Notes under the pieces: model-generated
Told to the model about the DNA's origin: nothing
The model's database searches: none
The model's input: the letters and a program-made list of their open reading frames with translations, nothing else
NCBI RefSeq assembly: GCF_004138485.1
Contig: NZ_RYEV01000008.1
Location: 62,001 to 126,000, forward strand
DNA length: 64,000 nt
From: Peristeroidobacter soli
Lineage (GTDB): Bacteria > Pseudomonadota > Gammaproteobacteria > Steroidobacterales > Steroidobacteraceae
Direction of reading: 5' to 3'
Position numbers and translations under genes: made by a program
Shown: positions 18,210-26,508 of the stretch, piece after piece
Numbering within the stretch: position 1 is the stretch's first letter
How the letters are laid out: every line of letters starts with the position of its first letter

Positions 18210-19973
18210 TCAGGCGCGCTGTTTCTTCGCGAATTCGTGATTGAGCAGGGCGCGCAGGCGAACTGCTTTCAACGGCTTGTGCATCATCGTCAGGCCAGCG
18301 GCGCTGACCTTGCGTAATTGCTCCGTCGCCGTGTCGCCGGAGATCAGCACGGCGGGAATGCCGTCGCCCAACTTCGCGCGCAACTCACGGATGGCGTCGA
18401 TGCCATTGCGATCGCCGCGCAGGCGCAAATCCGCGATGATGAAGTCCGGCACGCGACCGTTGATGCTGGCCAGCGCCTGATCCGAGTCCATGGCGGTGAT
18501 GCATTTGCAGCCCCAGCTTTCCAGCAGGCTCTGCATGCCGAGGCGCACCGATTCTTCGTCGTCGATCACCATGATGAGCTTGCCGCCGATCAGGTTCGGC
18601 ACCTTCTGCTCGATGGTCGCGGCACCGGAGTGGATCTTGTTCGGATCGGCGAGCGGTACTTCGATACTGAAGCGCGAGCCGCGGCCCATCGTCGAGCGCA
18701 CATTCAACGGATGCTCGAGCAGATTCACGATACGGCGCACCGTCGCGAGGCCCAATCCCAGGCCGCGCGAGCGATCGCGCGCCGGGTTGTTGAGCTGATA
18801 GAACTCTTCGAAGATGCGCTCGTGCTGCTCGGGCGGAATGCCGATGCCCGAGTCCCACACTTCGATGCTCACGCCGTTACGGCGCTTGCGGCACGCAACG
18901 ATTACGCCGCCACGCTCGGTGTAACGAAGTGCGTTCGAGACCAGGTTGGACAACACACGAAACAACAGCGTCGGATCGGTGTACAGCACGCCCCGCGAGC
19001 GGCGTACGACCAGCTTGAGTCCTTTTTCCTCGGCTTGTTTGGTGAAGGTGCTGCGCAGACGATCCAGCACCAGGTTGGCCGGCACGATTTCCTTCTTGAC
19101 CTCGACCTGGCCGGCGTCGAGCTTGGAAATATCCAGCAGGTTGTCGAACAGCTGTTCCAGCGATTCGGTCGCCTGCAGGATCTGATCGATCATGCGACGG
19201 CCCTGTTCGTCGACCTTGCCATTACGCAGCGCCGTCGCAAACAGACCGAGCGAATGCAGCGGCTGGCGTAGATCGTGATTCGCAGCGGCGAAGAACAACG
19301 ATTTGGAACGGCTCGCGGACTCGGCGCGGGCGCGAGCTTGATCGGCCAGCGCATATTGCTGCTGTAACTGACCGACCAGCTGTTCGTTCTCATAGCGCAG
19401 TCGAATCTGCGCGACGATCACGCGCGCCTGACGATCGCCGAACAACAACAGATAACCCAGCACCGCGAACCACATCACACCGAGCGCGGCATTGCCATAA
19501 CCGCCGAGCATGATGTAACGAAGCGCGAGCAAGCCGAACACCGGCGCGGTGAACGCGTGTAGCGCGGGAGGAAAGTGAGCGTGAGTGATGACGCTGATCG
19601 TGGCGCGAGCCGCAAGACATGCGGCGATCAAAGCCAGTGTCAGCGACTGATTCGAATCGACCAGCACGAAGGCCGACGATCCCCACACCAGGCCGGCGAT
19701 GCCCGACGCCGCCGCGAACCGCCAGCCCCATGAGCTCGACGCGGTCGCGCGGTTGTCCGAATGTCGATAGCGCGAGGTGAGCGCCAGGCTGCCGACCTGC
19801 ACCAGCAGGGTCGCAATCGACCAGCCGATGATTCGAGTGTGGTCGGTGTGCGGCCAGGTGATGACCGCGATCATCGCGACCATGAGCAATGCGGAGCCGG
19901 AGACGGCTAACGCATTCCCATACAACATTTCCACGCGCTGTTGCTCAACGCGTCGCAACAGTGCGGCGTCCAT
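18210..19973 (-). CDS. Hybrid sensor histidine kinase with C-terminal receiver
   Basis: A 587-residue kinase. Five to six TM helices in residues ~24-178 form an integral membrane sensor with very short loops. A coiled-coil segment (~190-220) leads to HisKA with H233 (AAANHDLRQPLHSLGLF). The ATPase domain has NLVSNALRYTERGG, DSGIGIPPEQ and RGLGLGLATVRR. The C-terminal receiver starts IMVIDDEESVRLGMQ, with phospho-acceptor Asp in FIIADLRL and lysine in MMHKPLK. It lies 28 bp downstream of the NarL-type regulator, so the two form a two-gene operon. The signal is unknown; small membrane-embedded sensors of this sort often respond to membrane state or respiratory conditions. Confidence 0.92.
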   Translation of the reverse strand: MDAALLRRVEQQRVEMLYGNALAVSGSALLMVAMIAVITWPHTDHTRIIGWSIATLLVQVGSLALTSRYRHSDNRATASSSWGWRFAAASGIAGLVWGSSAFVLVDSNQSLTLALIAACLAARATISVITHAHFPPALHAFTAPVFGLLALRYIMLGGYGNAALGVMWFAVLGYLLLFGDRQARVIVAQIRLRYENEQLVGQLQQQYALADQARARAESASRSKSLFFAAANHDLRQPLHSLGLFATALRNGKVDEQGRRMIDQILQATESLEQLFDNLLDISKLDAGQVEVKKEIVPANLVLDRLRSTFTKQAEEKGLKLVVRRSRGVLYTDPTLLFRVLSNLVSNALRYTERGGVIVACRKRRNGVSIEVWDSGIGIPPEQHERIFEEFYQLNNPARDRSRGLGLGLATVRRIVNLLEHPLNVRSTMGRGSRFSIEVPLADPNKIHSGAATIEQKVPNLIGGKLIMVIDDEESVRLGMQSLLESWGCKCITAMDSDQALASINGRVPDFIIADLRLRGDRNGIDAIRELRAKLGDGIPAVLISGDTATEQLRKVSAAGLTMMHKPLKAVRLRALLNHEFAKKQRA

Positions 19974-20001
19974 GGGGCGGCGGGCTTGTTAGAAAGGAGC
20001 G

Positions 20002-20637
20002 TTAGCGCGCGTTCGCGTATGCAGGCGCGGACGGCAGGAAGCCTCGCTTCTGCGCGACCAGCACCGCTTGCGTTCGATTGCGAACATTGAGCGCTTCGAA
20101 CACCGCGCTCACATGCGCCTTCACCGTGCGCTCGGCAACGTCCAGAGCCCGCGCGATTTCCTTGTTGGAGAAGCCACGGCCCAGCATGCTGATGACTTCG
20201 AGCTGACGCAGCGTCAGGCCGTTCGGCTGCTCGGTGGCGGCGGCCAGGTTGGTGGTTTCGGGGACGAACACTTCACCGGCGAGCACCTTGCGGATGGCGC
20301 CGATCATCTCGTCGGCGGTGAACGATTTGGGAATGAAGCCGGACGCGCCGGCGGCCACCGCGCGGGCCGCGACGGCTTGCTGATCGTCGCCGGAAATCAT
20401 GATGCAGGCGGTGGTCGGGAAGCGTTCGCCGATGATCTTGAGCGCATTGAACCCGTCGTCGCCCTTCAGGTGGATGTCCAGCAGCACCAGGCCGATGTCA
20501 CTGTCCGTCTGCAGGGCCTGCAGCGCCTCGGGCACCGAGGACACGCTCAGCACTCCGGCATCCAGGTCGCTCTGCTCGAGCACCGCATGGAAACCGGCAC
20601 GAAACAACGGATGATCATCGACGATGAGGATTTTCAT
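20002..20637 (-). CDS. NarL/FixJ-family response regulator
   Basis: A 211-residue regulator: receiver with D7/D8 pair and phospho-acceptor D54 (LVLLDIHLKGDDG), lysine in FIPKSFTADEM, then a LuxR-type helix-turn-helix (LTLRQLEVISMLGRGFSNKE, AERTVKAHVSAVFEALNVRN). ATG 20637 is chosen because MKILIVDDHPLFRAG is the canonical start; the frame extends 33 codons further upstream without family similarity. First gene of an operon with the hybrid kinase, its probable partner, although the hybrid kinase also has its own receiver, so the phosphorelay route is not certain. Target genes are not identifiable here. Confidence 0.93.
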   Translation of the reverse strand: MKILIVDDHPLFRAGFHAVLEQSDLDAGVLSVSSVPEALQALQTDSDIGLVLLDIHLKGDDGFNALKIIGERFPTTACIMISGDDQQAVAARAVAAGASGFIPKSFTADEMIGAIRKVLAGEVFVPETTNLAAATEQPNGLTLRQLEVISMLGRGFSNKEIARALDVAERTVKAHVSAVFEALNVRNRTQAVLVAQKRGFLPSAPAYANAR

Positions 20638-20786
20638 GACACTGCCCCAAAACAGTTGCGCCCTACCCGATAAGGAGTGCAGGGCGTTCCGTCGCCGTGC
20701 CGGATCGGTTGTATACCCGATCTGAATCGGGTGCATCGTACTTCTGCGCTAGGGGGTGGGCAATGACCCTTTCGTGCCAGCTCGCG

Positions 20787-22265
20787 TCAAGCCGCCGACG
20801 CCGGAGTTTCCTCACAGCTGCAGCCCTGGTCCTTCAGCCACTGACGCAACCGGCGGAGTACTTCCGGGGTGGCGGTCGGGTCCTGCTTCAACCCCCAGTA
20901 GCCCTCGCACAGCAGCCGGCAGGCTTCGCTGGTGTCGCCCCCTTGCAGGCCCAGTGCCCGGCCCAGATAGGCCTTGGCCAGCAGTTCGCCCGGGTTGTTC
21001 GGGCCGAGCTGGACCGGCCAGATCTCCAGGGCCTTGCGGAGCAGGGCCTCGCCTTCCTTGCCGCCGGCCGCGGTATCGCGCTCGACCGCAATCCGTGCCT
21101 GCCAGGTCAGGGCTTCGGCGATGAAATAGTGGTTGGCCGGCAACGAGCGACCGCGAACATTGCGGCCATAGATGGCCAGCGCCTGCGCGAAGCCCTTCGT
21201 AGCTCCGTCCCGGGCGCCGGTGTCGTACTGCCAGCGCGCCAGATTGGCGTAGTCGTTGCCCACCAGCAGGTGCGATTCGCCACGGATCGCGATGCCCAGA
21301 TCCAACGCCTTCTGCAGGTACTTGCCAGCGTCCTTGGCCTGCTTGGGCGAGGTTCGCAACAGCGAGCCGAGGTTGGCGTAAGCGTCGATGAGATTCGGGT
21401 GCCGGTCGCGATTCAGGGTGTTCACATACAGATCGATGGCGTTCTGATAGGCGCGGGCGGCGCCGGCGCGCTTGCCCTGCTGTTCGAGCACCAGACCGAA
21501 GTTCGCCAGGTGGGTGGCGTACTTGGGATGTTTGCGGGTCCCCAGTTGTTTCTGATCGAGCGCCAGCAGCGTCTTGTATGTTTGTTCCGCCGCGTCCGAT
21601 TCACGCAGTGCGCCGTGCGCACGGCCCAGCACGTCCAGCAGCCGCGTCGTGTTCGGGTCGGTTTGGTACAGACCGGTTTGTTTCAGGATCTCGACGCCTT
21701 CGTTGGCGGCACCGACGGCATCGCTGAACAGGCCCTGCAACAGTTGCACGACGCCCAGTTCGACCAGGCTCGCCGCCACCGGCAGACCACGCTCGCCATA
21801 TACCTTGCGATTGATCCGTAGCGCGTCTTGAACGGCGATCGTCGCCGCTTCGTAATCGCCGCGCTCGCGTTCCACGCGGGAATAGCTGTTCAGGCTCAGC
21901 GCCGTGGCGGGATGGTCGTTGCCGAAAAACTTGCGCCGGATCTGCAAGGCCAGCTCGATGAGCCTGGCGCCTTCTTCGAGCATGCCCCGGTTCAGTAGCG
22001 CAATGCCCAGCGCGTCGAGAACTGCAGAAGCCTGCTCAGGCTGATCGCCGATATCGAGGCTGTCATTGCCGGGCTGCGCGCCGCCCGCGCGACCCTTAGC
22101 TGTTTTTCCCGCACCCTTTTTCGGTGCTCGCGCGATGATGAGTCTGCCGATGTCCGGCGCGCCGGCGGTGGCGCGAGCCTTGGACTTTCCTTTGCCGCCA
22201 GCGGCGAACAGCGGACGCAGCGTCTTGGACTGAGCGACTTCATCGTCCGCGATCAGGATTCGCAT
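20787..22265 (-). CDS. Tetratricopeptide-repeat protein with receiver-like N-terminal stub
   Basis: A 492-residue protein made mostly of kinesin-light-chain-type TPRs (for example LGIALLNRGMLEEGARLIEL, NFGLVLEQQGKRAGAARAYQ, ANLGSLLRTSPKQAKDAGKY), residues ~85-470. The first nine residues MRILIADDE copy the beta1 strand and acidic pair of a response-regulator receiver, but a basic low-complexity linker (GGKGKSKARATAG) follows and no receiver fold. It may be a remnant of a domain replacement, or chance. ATG 22265 is chosen on that motif; an in-frame start at 22331 would nearly abut the kinase stop. It lies 70 bp behind the TPR-bearing Ser/Thr kinase and probably works with it as a protein-interaction partner. 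Confidence 0.78.
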   Translation of the reverse strand: MRILIADDEVAQSKTLRPLFAAGGKGKSKARATAGAPDIGRLIIARAPKKGAGKTAKGRAGGAQPGNDSLDIGDQPEQASAVLDALGIALLNRGMLEEGARLIELALQIRRKFFGNDHPATALSLNSYSRVERERGDYEAATIAVQDALRINRKVYGERGLPVAASLVELGVVQLLQGLFSDAVGAANEGVEILKQTGLYQTDPNTTRLLDVLGRAHGALRESDAAEQTYKTLLALDQKQLGTRKHPKYATHLANFGLVLEQQGKRAGAARAYQNAIDLYVNTLNRDRHPNLIDAYANLGSLLRTSPKQAKDAGKYLQKALDLGIAIRGESHLLVGNDYANLARWQYDTGARDGATKGFAQALAIYGRNVRGRSLPANHYFIAEALTWQARIAVERDTAAGGKEGEALLRKALEIWPVQLGPNNPGELLAKAYLGRALGLQGGDTSEACRLLCEGYWGLKQDPTATPEVLRRLRQWLKDQGCSCEETPASAA

Positions 22266-22335
22266 GGCAGCCTCGCTTGTTATGTCGTGCGCGATACTGC
22301 AGGCCCGCGCCTGCATTCGCAACTGAACCAATGCT

Positions 22336-25068
22336 CTAGCGTGGTGAGCGCTCGGCCGGGGTCGACAGCGAAGTGAAATATTCCCTGGCGGCGGTGGGCC
22401 GTCCCATGGCGCGATATAAATCTTCGATCCAGGGACGAATGTCTTTCGCCAGCTCGCGATCGCCCGGGCGCGCGGAGTTATTCAGCAAGGGATAGGCTGA
22501 CAGCAACGCCGGCTCGGCCTCCGCGTATTTACCGAGCAATGTTTGAGCTCGCGCGCGCGCCGCAGTGGCGATTGCGTAGCCGGCGCTGGTCTTGCCGTAC
22601 TCCGCATCCCAGGCCGCCGCCGCTTCGGTGAGTGATTTGATGGCGACGGCGGGACGATTCTGCTCGACTTGCGTGCGGCCCAACATGGTCAACGTCGACG
22701 CGATGAAACCGCTGGTGGGTGGCAGCTTCCGGCGATACACGACCAGCGCTTCGTTCAGATATTGCTCGGCGCGGGCGAAGTCGTGCTTGCGGAAGGCCAG
22801 CCGCCCGAGGTTCTCCAGATCGTTGCCAACGTAGAAGTGGTCCGGGCGGACGCGGCGATTGATTTCCAGCACCCGCGACAATGTTTGTTCGGCGGCGGCC
22901 AGCCGGCCGGTCTCCATCTGGAAGCTGCCGAGCGCGCTCATCGTATCGATGGTGTCCGGATGCTCGGGGCCGAGCACGCGTTCGCTCAGCTCGACCGCGC
23001 GCCGGAACATCGGCTCGGCCTGGTCGGTGGCGCCGAGGTCGTGTGTGACGATGGCCAGTCGCACCAGATGACGAATGTATTGCGGATGTTCTTCACTGCG
23101 GGTCAGCCGGTCGATCTCCAGCGCCTGGCTCAGGTATTTCTCCGCCAGCACGTTGTCGTTTCGATGCGAGGCGATCTGCGCCAGGTTGTCCAATGGCGTG
23201 GTCAGCGATTCATGATGCTGGCCCAGGCGCGCGCGCCTGATGTCCAGACAGGACTGAAACAGTTTCTCCGCCGCCGCGAGCTCGTCCTTCTGCTTTTGAA
23301 TGACGCCGAGGCGGCACAGGCTGGCCGCGGTCGCGACGCTGGCCGGGCCGGTCTTGCGCTCATTGATGTCGAGACTCTGTCGCGCCAGTGTTTCGGCTCG
23401 CGCGAGATCGCCGCTGTCGCTGTAAACACGGTTCAGGCTGTACAGGCTGCTGGCGACCGCGGCGCTGTCGTTGCCGAACAGCGAGCGCCGCAGCTCCAGG
23501 CCCTGTTCGATCAGCGGCTGGGCATCCTCGGGCAAGCCCAGGCCCAGATAGGCGCTGCCGATCGTGTCGAGCACATCGGCCTTGATGGCGGGCTGATTGC
23601 TGAGCTCGCTGCCGATGCGTTTCGCGCCATTGTCGAGGATCTGTCGCGCGGTGACCGAGTTGCCCCCCTGCAAGGGATCGGCGACCTTGAACGAGTCGAT
23701 GAGGAAGCCCGACACCGCTTCGGCGCGCTCGCGCTGGTTGTTGGCGATGTTGCGTTCGGCTTCGGCGACGTCGCGCTCTTCCTTGATGCGCAGGGATTGC
23801 AGATAAACCGTCGTGGTGAAGCCGATCAGCACCGCCACCAGCGTGGCCGAGAGCCCGACGCCGATCGAGTGCCGGCGTACGAACTTTTCGGCACGATAAC
23901 TCCATGAGTCGGGGCGCGCCAGAATCGGCAGACCTTGTAGATAACGATCGACGTCGCCGGCCATTTGTTCGGCGGAGGAATAGCGGCGCTCGGGCTCCTT
24001 ACGCATCGCCATGGTGACGATGTTGTCGAGGTCGCCTCGCAGCTGTCGACGCAGTTTGCTCACGCTGACCGAACGTTGCGCGGCGACTTGCTCGATACCC
24101 TCGTGTTCCTGGCGTTCAGCCGCCGCGATCACATCGCTGGGCAGCGGCGGCATGTCTTCGCAGATGGTTCGTTCCAGCTCCGCAAGCCGCTTGCCGCGCA
24201 GGACGAAAGGTTTGTAGCCGCACAGCAGTTCATACAGCAGCACCCCGAGGACATAGATGTCGCTGGCGGTGGAGATCAGTCCGCCGCTGATTTGTTCGGG
24301 GCTGGCGTGATCGGGGGTCATGACGCGGATGTCTTCGTGCGTCACGGCCATGGTGTGCATCAGATCGCGATCGTCGAGCATCTTGGCGATGCCGAAGTCG
24401 AGCAGCTTGGGCGCGCCGTCGGGCGTCACCAGAATGTTCGAGGGCTTCAGGTCACGATGCACGACCAGGCCCTGATGCGCGCGATGCACCGCCGCGCAGA
24501 CCGTGATGAACAGGCGCAGCCGTTGCTCGATGGTCAGCTGCCGGCGATCGCAATAGATATCGAGCGGCTGGCCGTCGATATATTCCATGACGATGTAGGG
24601 CGTGCCGTCCTCGGTGGTGCCACCGTCGTACAGGCGCGCGATGTTGGGATGATCCAGGGTCGCGAGGATCTGCCGTTCCTGGCGCAATCGACCCTGCACG
24701 TGTCGCGACAGCAGGCCTCGACGCACCAGCTTGATCGCGACGTTCTGGCGGAATTGCGCGTCGGCGCGCTCGGCGAGAAATACTTCACCCATGCCGCCCT
24801 GGCCGAGACTGCGCACCAGGCGATACGGCCCGATCAGCCGGCCGGCGGGATCGGGCGACTCGGGTTCGAGCGGACCGGGATGAGGCTCGCCGCCGGAGTC
24901 GAACCATTCCTGGCGCGACAGCAGCGCCTCCTGCAAATGTGACGAAGTCAGGTGCTCATCGTCGCAGGCGGCCCGGATGAATTGCAGTTGCTGGTCCGGC
25001 GGCAGCGTCTGGGCGTGCGCCAGAATCTCATCGAGCGAGCGTTTGCGGATTTCCGTCACGGGTACCAA
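22336..25068 (-). CDS. Receptor Ser/Thr protein kinase with TPR ectodomain
   Basis: A 910-residue PknB-type kinase. The kinase domain (~80-345) starts with the glycine loop LGQGGMGEVFLAE and has the ATP-binding lysine in VAIKLV, catalytic HRDLKPSN, DFG in LLDFGIAKML and DIYVLGVLLYELLCG. A single TM helix near residues 395-415 (VGLSATLVAVLIGFTTTVYL) is followed by a ~490-residue TPR region outside the cytoplasm. Residues 1-70 form a helical extension seen in similar TPR kinases. The first possible start is TTG at 25068; a GTG at 25059 is equally likely, and neither has a good Shine-Dalgarno. The signal is unknown, probably protein-protein sensing in the periplasm. Confidence 0.92.
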   Translation of the reverse strand: MVPVTEIRKRSLDEILAHAQTLPPDQQLQFIRAACDDEHLTSSHLQEALLSRQEWFDSGGEPHPGPLEPESPDPAGRLIGPYRLVRSLGQGGMGEVFLAERADAQFRQNVAIKLVRRGLLSRHVQGRLRQERQILATLDHPNIARLYDGGTTEDGTPYIVMEYIDGQPLDIYCDRRQLTIEQRLRLFITVCAAVHRAHQGLVVHRDLKPSNILVTPDGAPKLLDFGIAKMLDDRDLMHTMAVTHEDIRVMTPDHASPEQISGGLISTASDIYVLGVLLYELLCGYKPFVLRGKRLAELERTICEDMPPLPSDVIAAAERQEHEGIEQVAAQRSVSVSKLRRQLRGDLDNIVTMAMRKEPERRYSSAEQMAGDVDRYLQGLPILARPDSWSYRAEKFVRRHSIGVGLSATLVAVLIGFTTTVYLQSLRIKEERDVAEAERNIANNQRERAEAVSGFLIDSFKVADPLQGGNSVTARQILDNGAKRIGSELSNQPAIKADVLDTIGSAYLGLGLPEDAQPLIEQGLELRRSLFGNDSAAVASSLYSLNRVYSDSGDLARAETLARQSLDINERKTGPASVATAASLCRLGVIQKQKDELAAAEKLFQSCLDIRRARLGQHHESLTTPLDNLAQIASHRNDNVLAEKYLSQALEIDRLTRSEEHPQYIRHLVRLAIVTHDLGATDQAEPMFRRAVELSERVLGPEHPDTIDTMSALGSFQMETGRLAAAEQTLSRVLEINRRVRPDHFYVGNDLENLGRLAFRKHDFARAEQYLNEALVVYRRKLPPTSGFIASTLTMLGRTQVEQNRPAVAIKSLTEAAAAWDAEYGKTSAGYAIATAARARAQTLLGKYAEAEPALLSAYPLLNNSARPGDRELAKDIRPWIEDLYRAMGRPTAAREYFTSLSTPAERSPR

Positions 25069-25145
25069 GGATCAGTTGTCGGTCTCGCACCGCCTGTGCA
25101 ACCATTCCCTCGAATTAAATCTTCAGGCTATTCAGGGAGCGGGTC

Positions 25146-25247
25146 ATGTTTCAGCAGCAAGACCAGGCAGCGCCGTTTTCCAAGGGTCTGTTCGGCGGGG
25201 GCGGCGTCGGTCGTCACGTCCGGCCGTTTCAGCCACGGCCGGAATGA
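25146..25247 (+). CDS. Candidate 33-residue small protein
   Basis: Short frame in the 256-bp region between the divergent Ser/Thr kinase and the Gfo/Idh/MocA gene. ATG at 25146 has a strong Shine-Dalgarno (AGGGAG, 6 bp spacing). The peptide begins MFQQQDQAAPFSKGLFGG, has a glycine run and a basic Pro-rich end, and ends at TGA 25245-25247. A second hydrophobic 11-codon frame (MIIAILIPRLG, 25244-25279) starts in an ATGA overlap with it. Codon use is compatible with coding but the length is too short to be sure. It could be a leader peptide for the downstream gene. Confidence 0.35.
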   Translation: MFQQQDQAAPFSKGLFGGGGVGRHVRPFQPRPE

Positions 25248-25324
25248 TCATCGCCATCCTAATCCCGCGCCTCGGTTAGTCAACGTCGCGGGGCAGGGCC
25301 AAACGGTCAAGGGGGCACGGAGCC

Positions 25325-26422
25325 ATGCAGGATCTTTCCCGCCGTCATTTCGTAACGGGCGCGGCCGCCGCCACGCTCGCGGTACCGTTCATGGGCAGCG
25401 CCGCCAGCCGCGACAAACCCAGTCCCGGCAAGAAGCTCGGCGTCGCCCTGTGCGGGCTGGGCAAGCTGAGCACCGACCAGATCGCGCCGGCCCTGCAGAA
25501 AACTCAGCACTGCCGGCTCGCGGGCATCGTCACCGGCAGCACCGGCAAGGTGGATGAGTGGCGTAAGAAATACAGCCTGCCGGCCCGCAGCGTTTATACA
25601 TACGACACCATGCATCGCATGGCCGACAACGACGACATCGACATCGTGTACGTCGTCACTCCCAACGCACTTCATCTGGAGCACACGGTCGCCGCCGCCA
25701 AGGCCGGCAAGCACGTGTTCTGCGAGAAGCCGTTGGAAATATCGGTGGATCGTTGCCAACAGATGATCGATGCCTGCAAGGCGGCGGATCGCATGCTCGG
25801 TACCGCGTATCGCTGCAGATTCGAGCCGCACCACATCGAATGCATCCGGATCGCGCGCGAGCAGGAGTTGGGGCCGGTGCGCATCATCGAAGCGGGCTTT
25901 GGTATCGATGTCGGGGCGGCCGATCAGTGGCGGGTGAAGCGTGCGCTGTCGGGCGGCGGTGCGTTGATGGATGTTGGTATCTACGCCTTGCAGGCAACGC
26001 GTTATCTCACCGGCGAGGAGCCGGTGCTGGTGTCGGCGACGGAAACCAAGACCGATCCGGTGAAGTTTGCGCAGGTCGATGAAACCGTGACCTGGACGGC
26101 GCAGTTCCCGGGCGGGGCGATCGCGTACTGCACGGCCAGTTTCAAAGTTCACGGCATCAAGAACTTTCGCGCCACGGCCGATCGCGGCTGGTTCGAGCTG
26201 GACCCTGCGTACTACTACGGCGGCATCAAGGGCGTGCGCAGCGACGGCAAGCCGCTGTCGTTTCCTCAGGTCGATATGTTCGCGGCCGAGCTCGATGATT
26301 TCGCACGATGTGTCAACGAGAAGCGTCCCACCAGCGTGCCCGGTGAAGAGGGCATGCAGGACGTGAAGATCCTGGCGGCGATTTATGAATCGATTCGGAC
26401 CGGACGGGCAGTGAAGATTTGA
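25325..26422 (+). CDS. Tat-exported Gfo/Idh/MocA family oxidoreductase
   Basis: A 365-residue NAD(P)-dependent dehydrogenase resembling glucose-fructose oxidoreductase. A Tat signal (SRRHFVTGAAAATLAVPF) at residues ~5-25 is followed by a Rossmann fold (LGVALCGLGKLS) and the family motif EKPLEIS with the conserved lysine. The C-terminal alpha/beta domain carries SGGGALMDVGIYALQATRYL. Export through Tat is expected for enzymes that bind nucleotide cofactor tightly in the cytoplasm, as in glucose-fructose oxidoreductase of Zymomonas. An ACGGAG Shine-Dalgarno precedes the ATG. It stands alone, divergent from the kinase. Substrate unknown, probably a sugar or sugar derivative. The TGA starts the second copy of a dispersed repeat. 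Confidence 0.88.
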   Translation: MQDLSRRHFVTGAAAATLAVPFMGSAASRDKPSPGKKLGVALCGLGKLSTDQIAPALQKTQHCRLAGIVTGSTGKVDEWRKKYSLPARSVYTYDTMHRMADNDDIDIVYVVTPNALHLEHTVAAAKAGKHVFCEKPLEISVDRCQQMIDACKAADRMLGTAYRCRFEPHHIECIRIAREQELGPVRIIEAGFGIDVGAADQWRVKRALSGGGALMDVGIYALQATRYLTGEEPVLVSATETKTDPVKFAQVDETVTWTAQFPGGAIAYCTASFKVHGIKNFRATADRGWFELDPAYYYGGIKGVRSDGKPLSFPQVDMFAAELDDFARCVNEKRPTSVPGEEGMQDVKILAAIYESIRTGRAVKI

Positions 26423-26459
26423 AGACCCACCCCCTGGCCCCCTCCCGGACGGGAGGGGG
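26420..26459. terminator. Dispersed palindromic repeat at convergent gene ends (copy 2)
   Basis: Begins on the stop codon of the preceding gene, like copy 1 at 7683, and is identical to it over the first 28 bases. It ends in a 10-bp stem (26438-26447 with 26450-26459). An A-run and T-rich stretch follow (26469-26475), so it could terminate transcription from both convergent genes. Confidence 0.62.
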
Positions 26460-26508
26460 AATCAACTTTTAAAAAAAGGTTTTCTTTCCAGAAGGGTTCT
26501 GCGGACGG

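Noticed and set aside
25244-25279. Short hydrophobic frame as a type IV prepilin start
   Set aside because: The peptide is only 11 residues, lacks the Gly-Phe-Thr-Leu-Ile-Glu motif and stops at once. Kept only as a leader-peptide idea.
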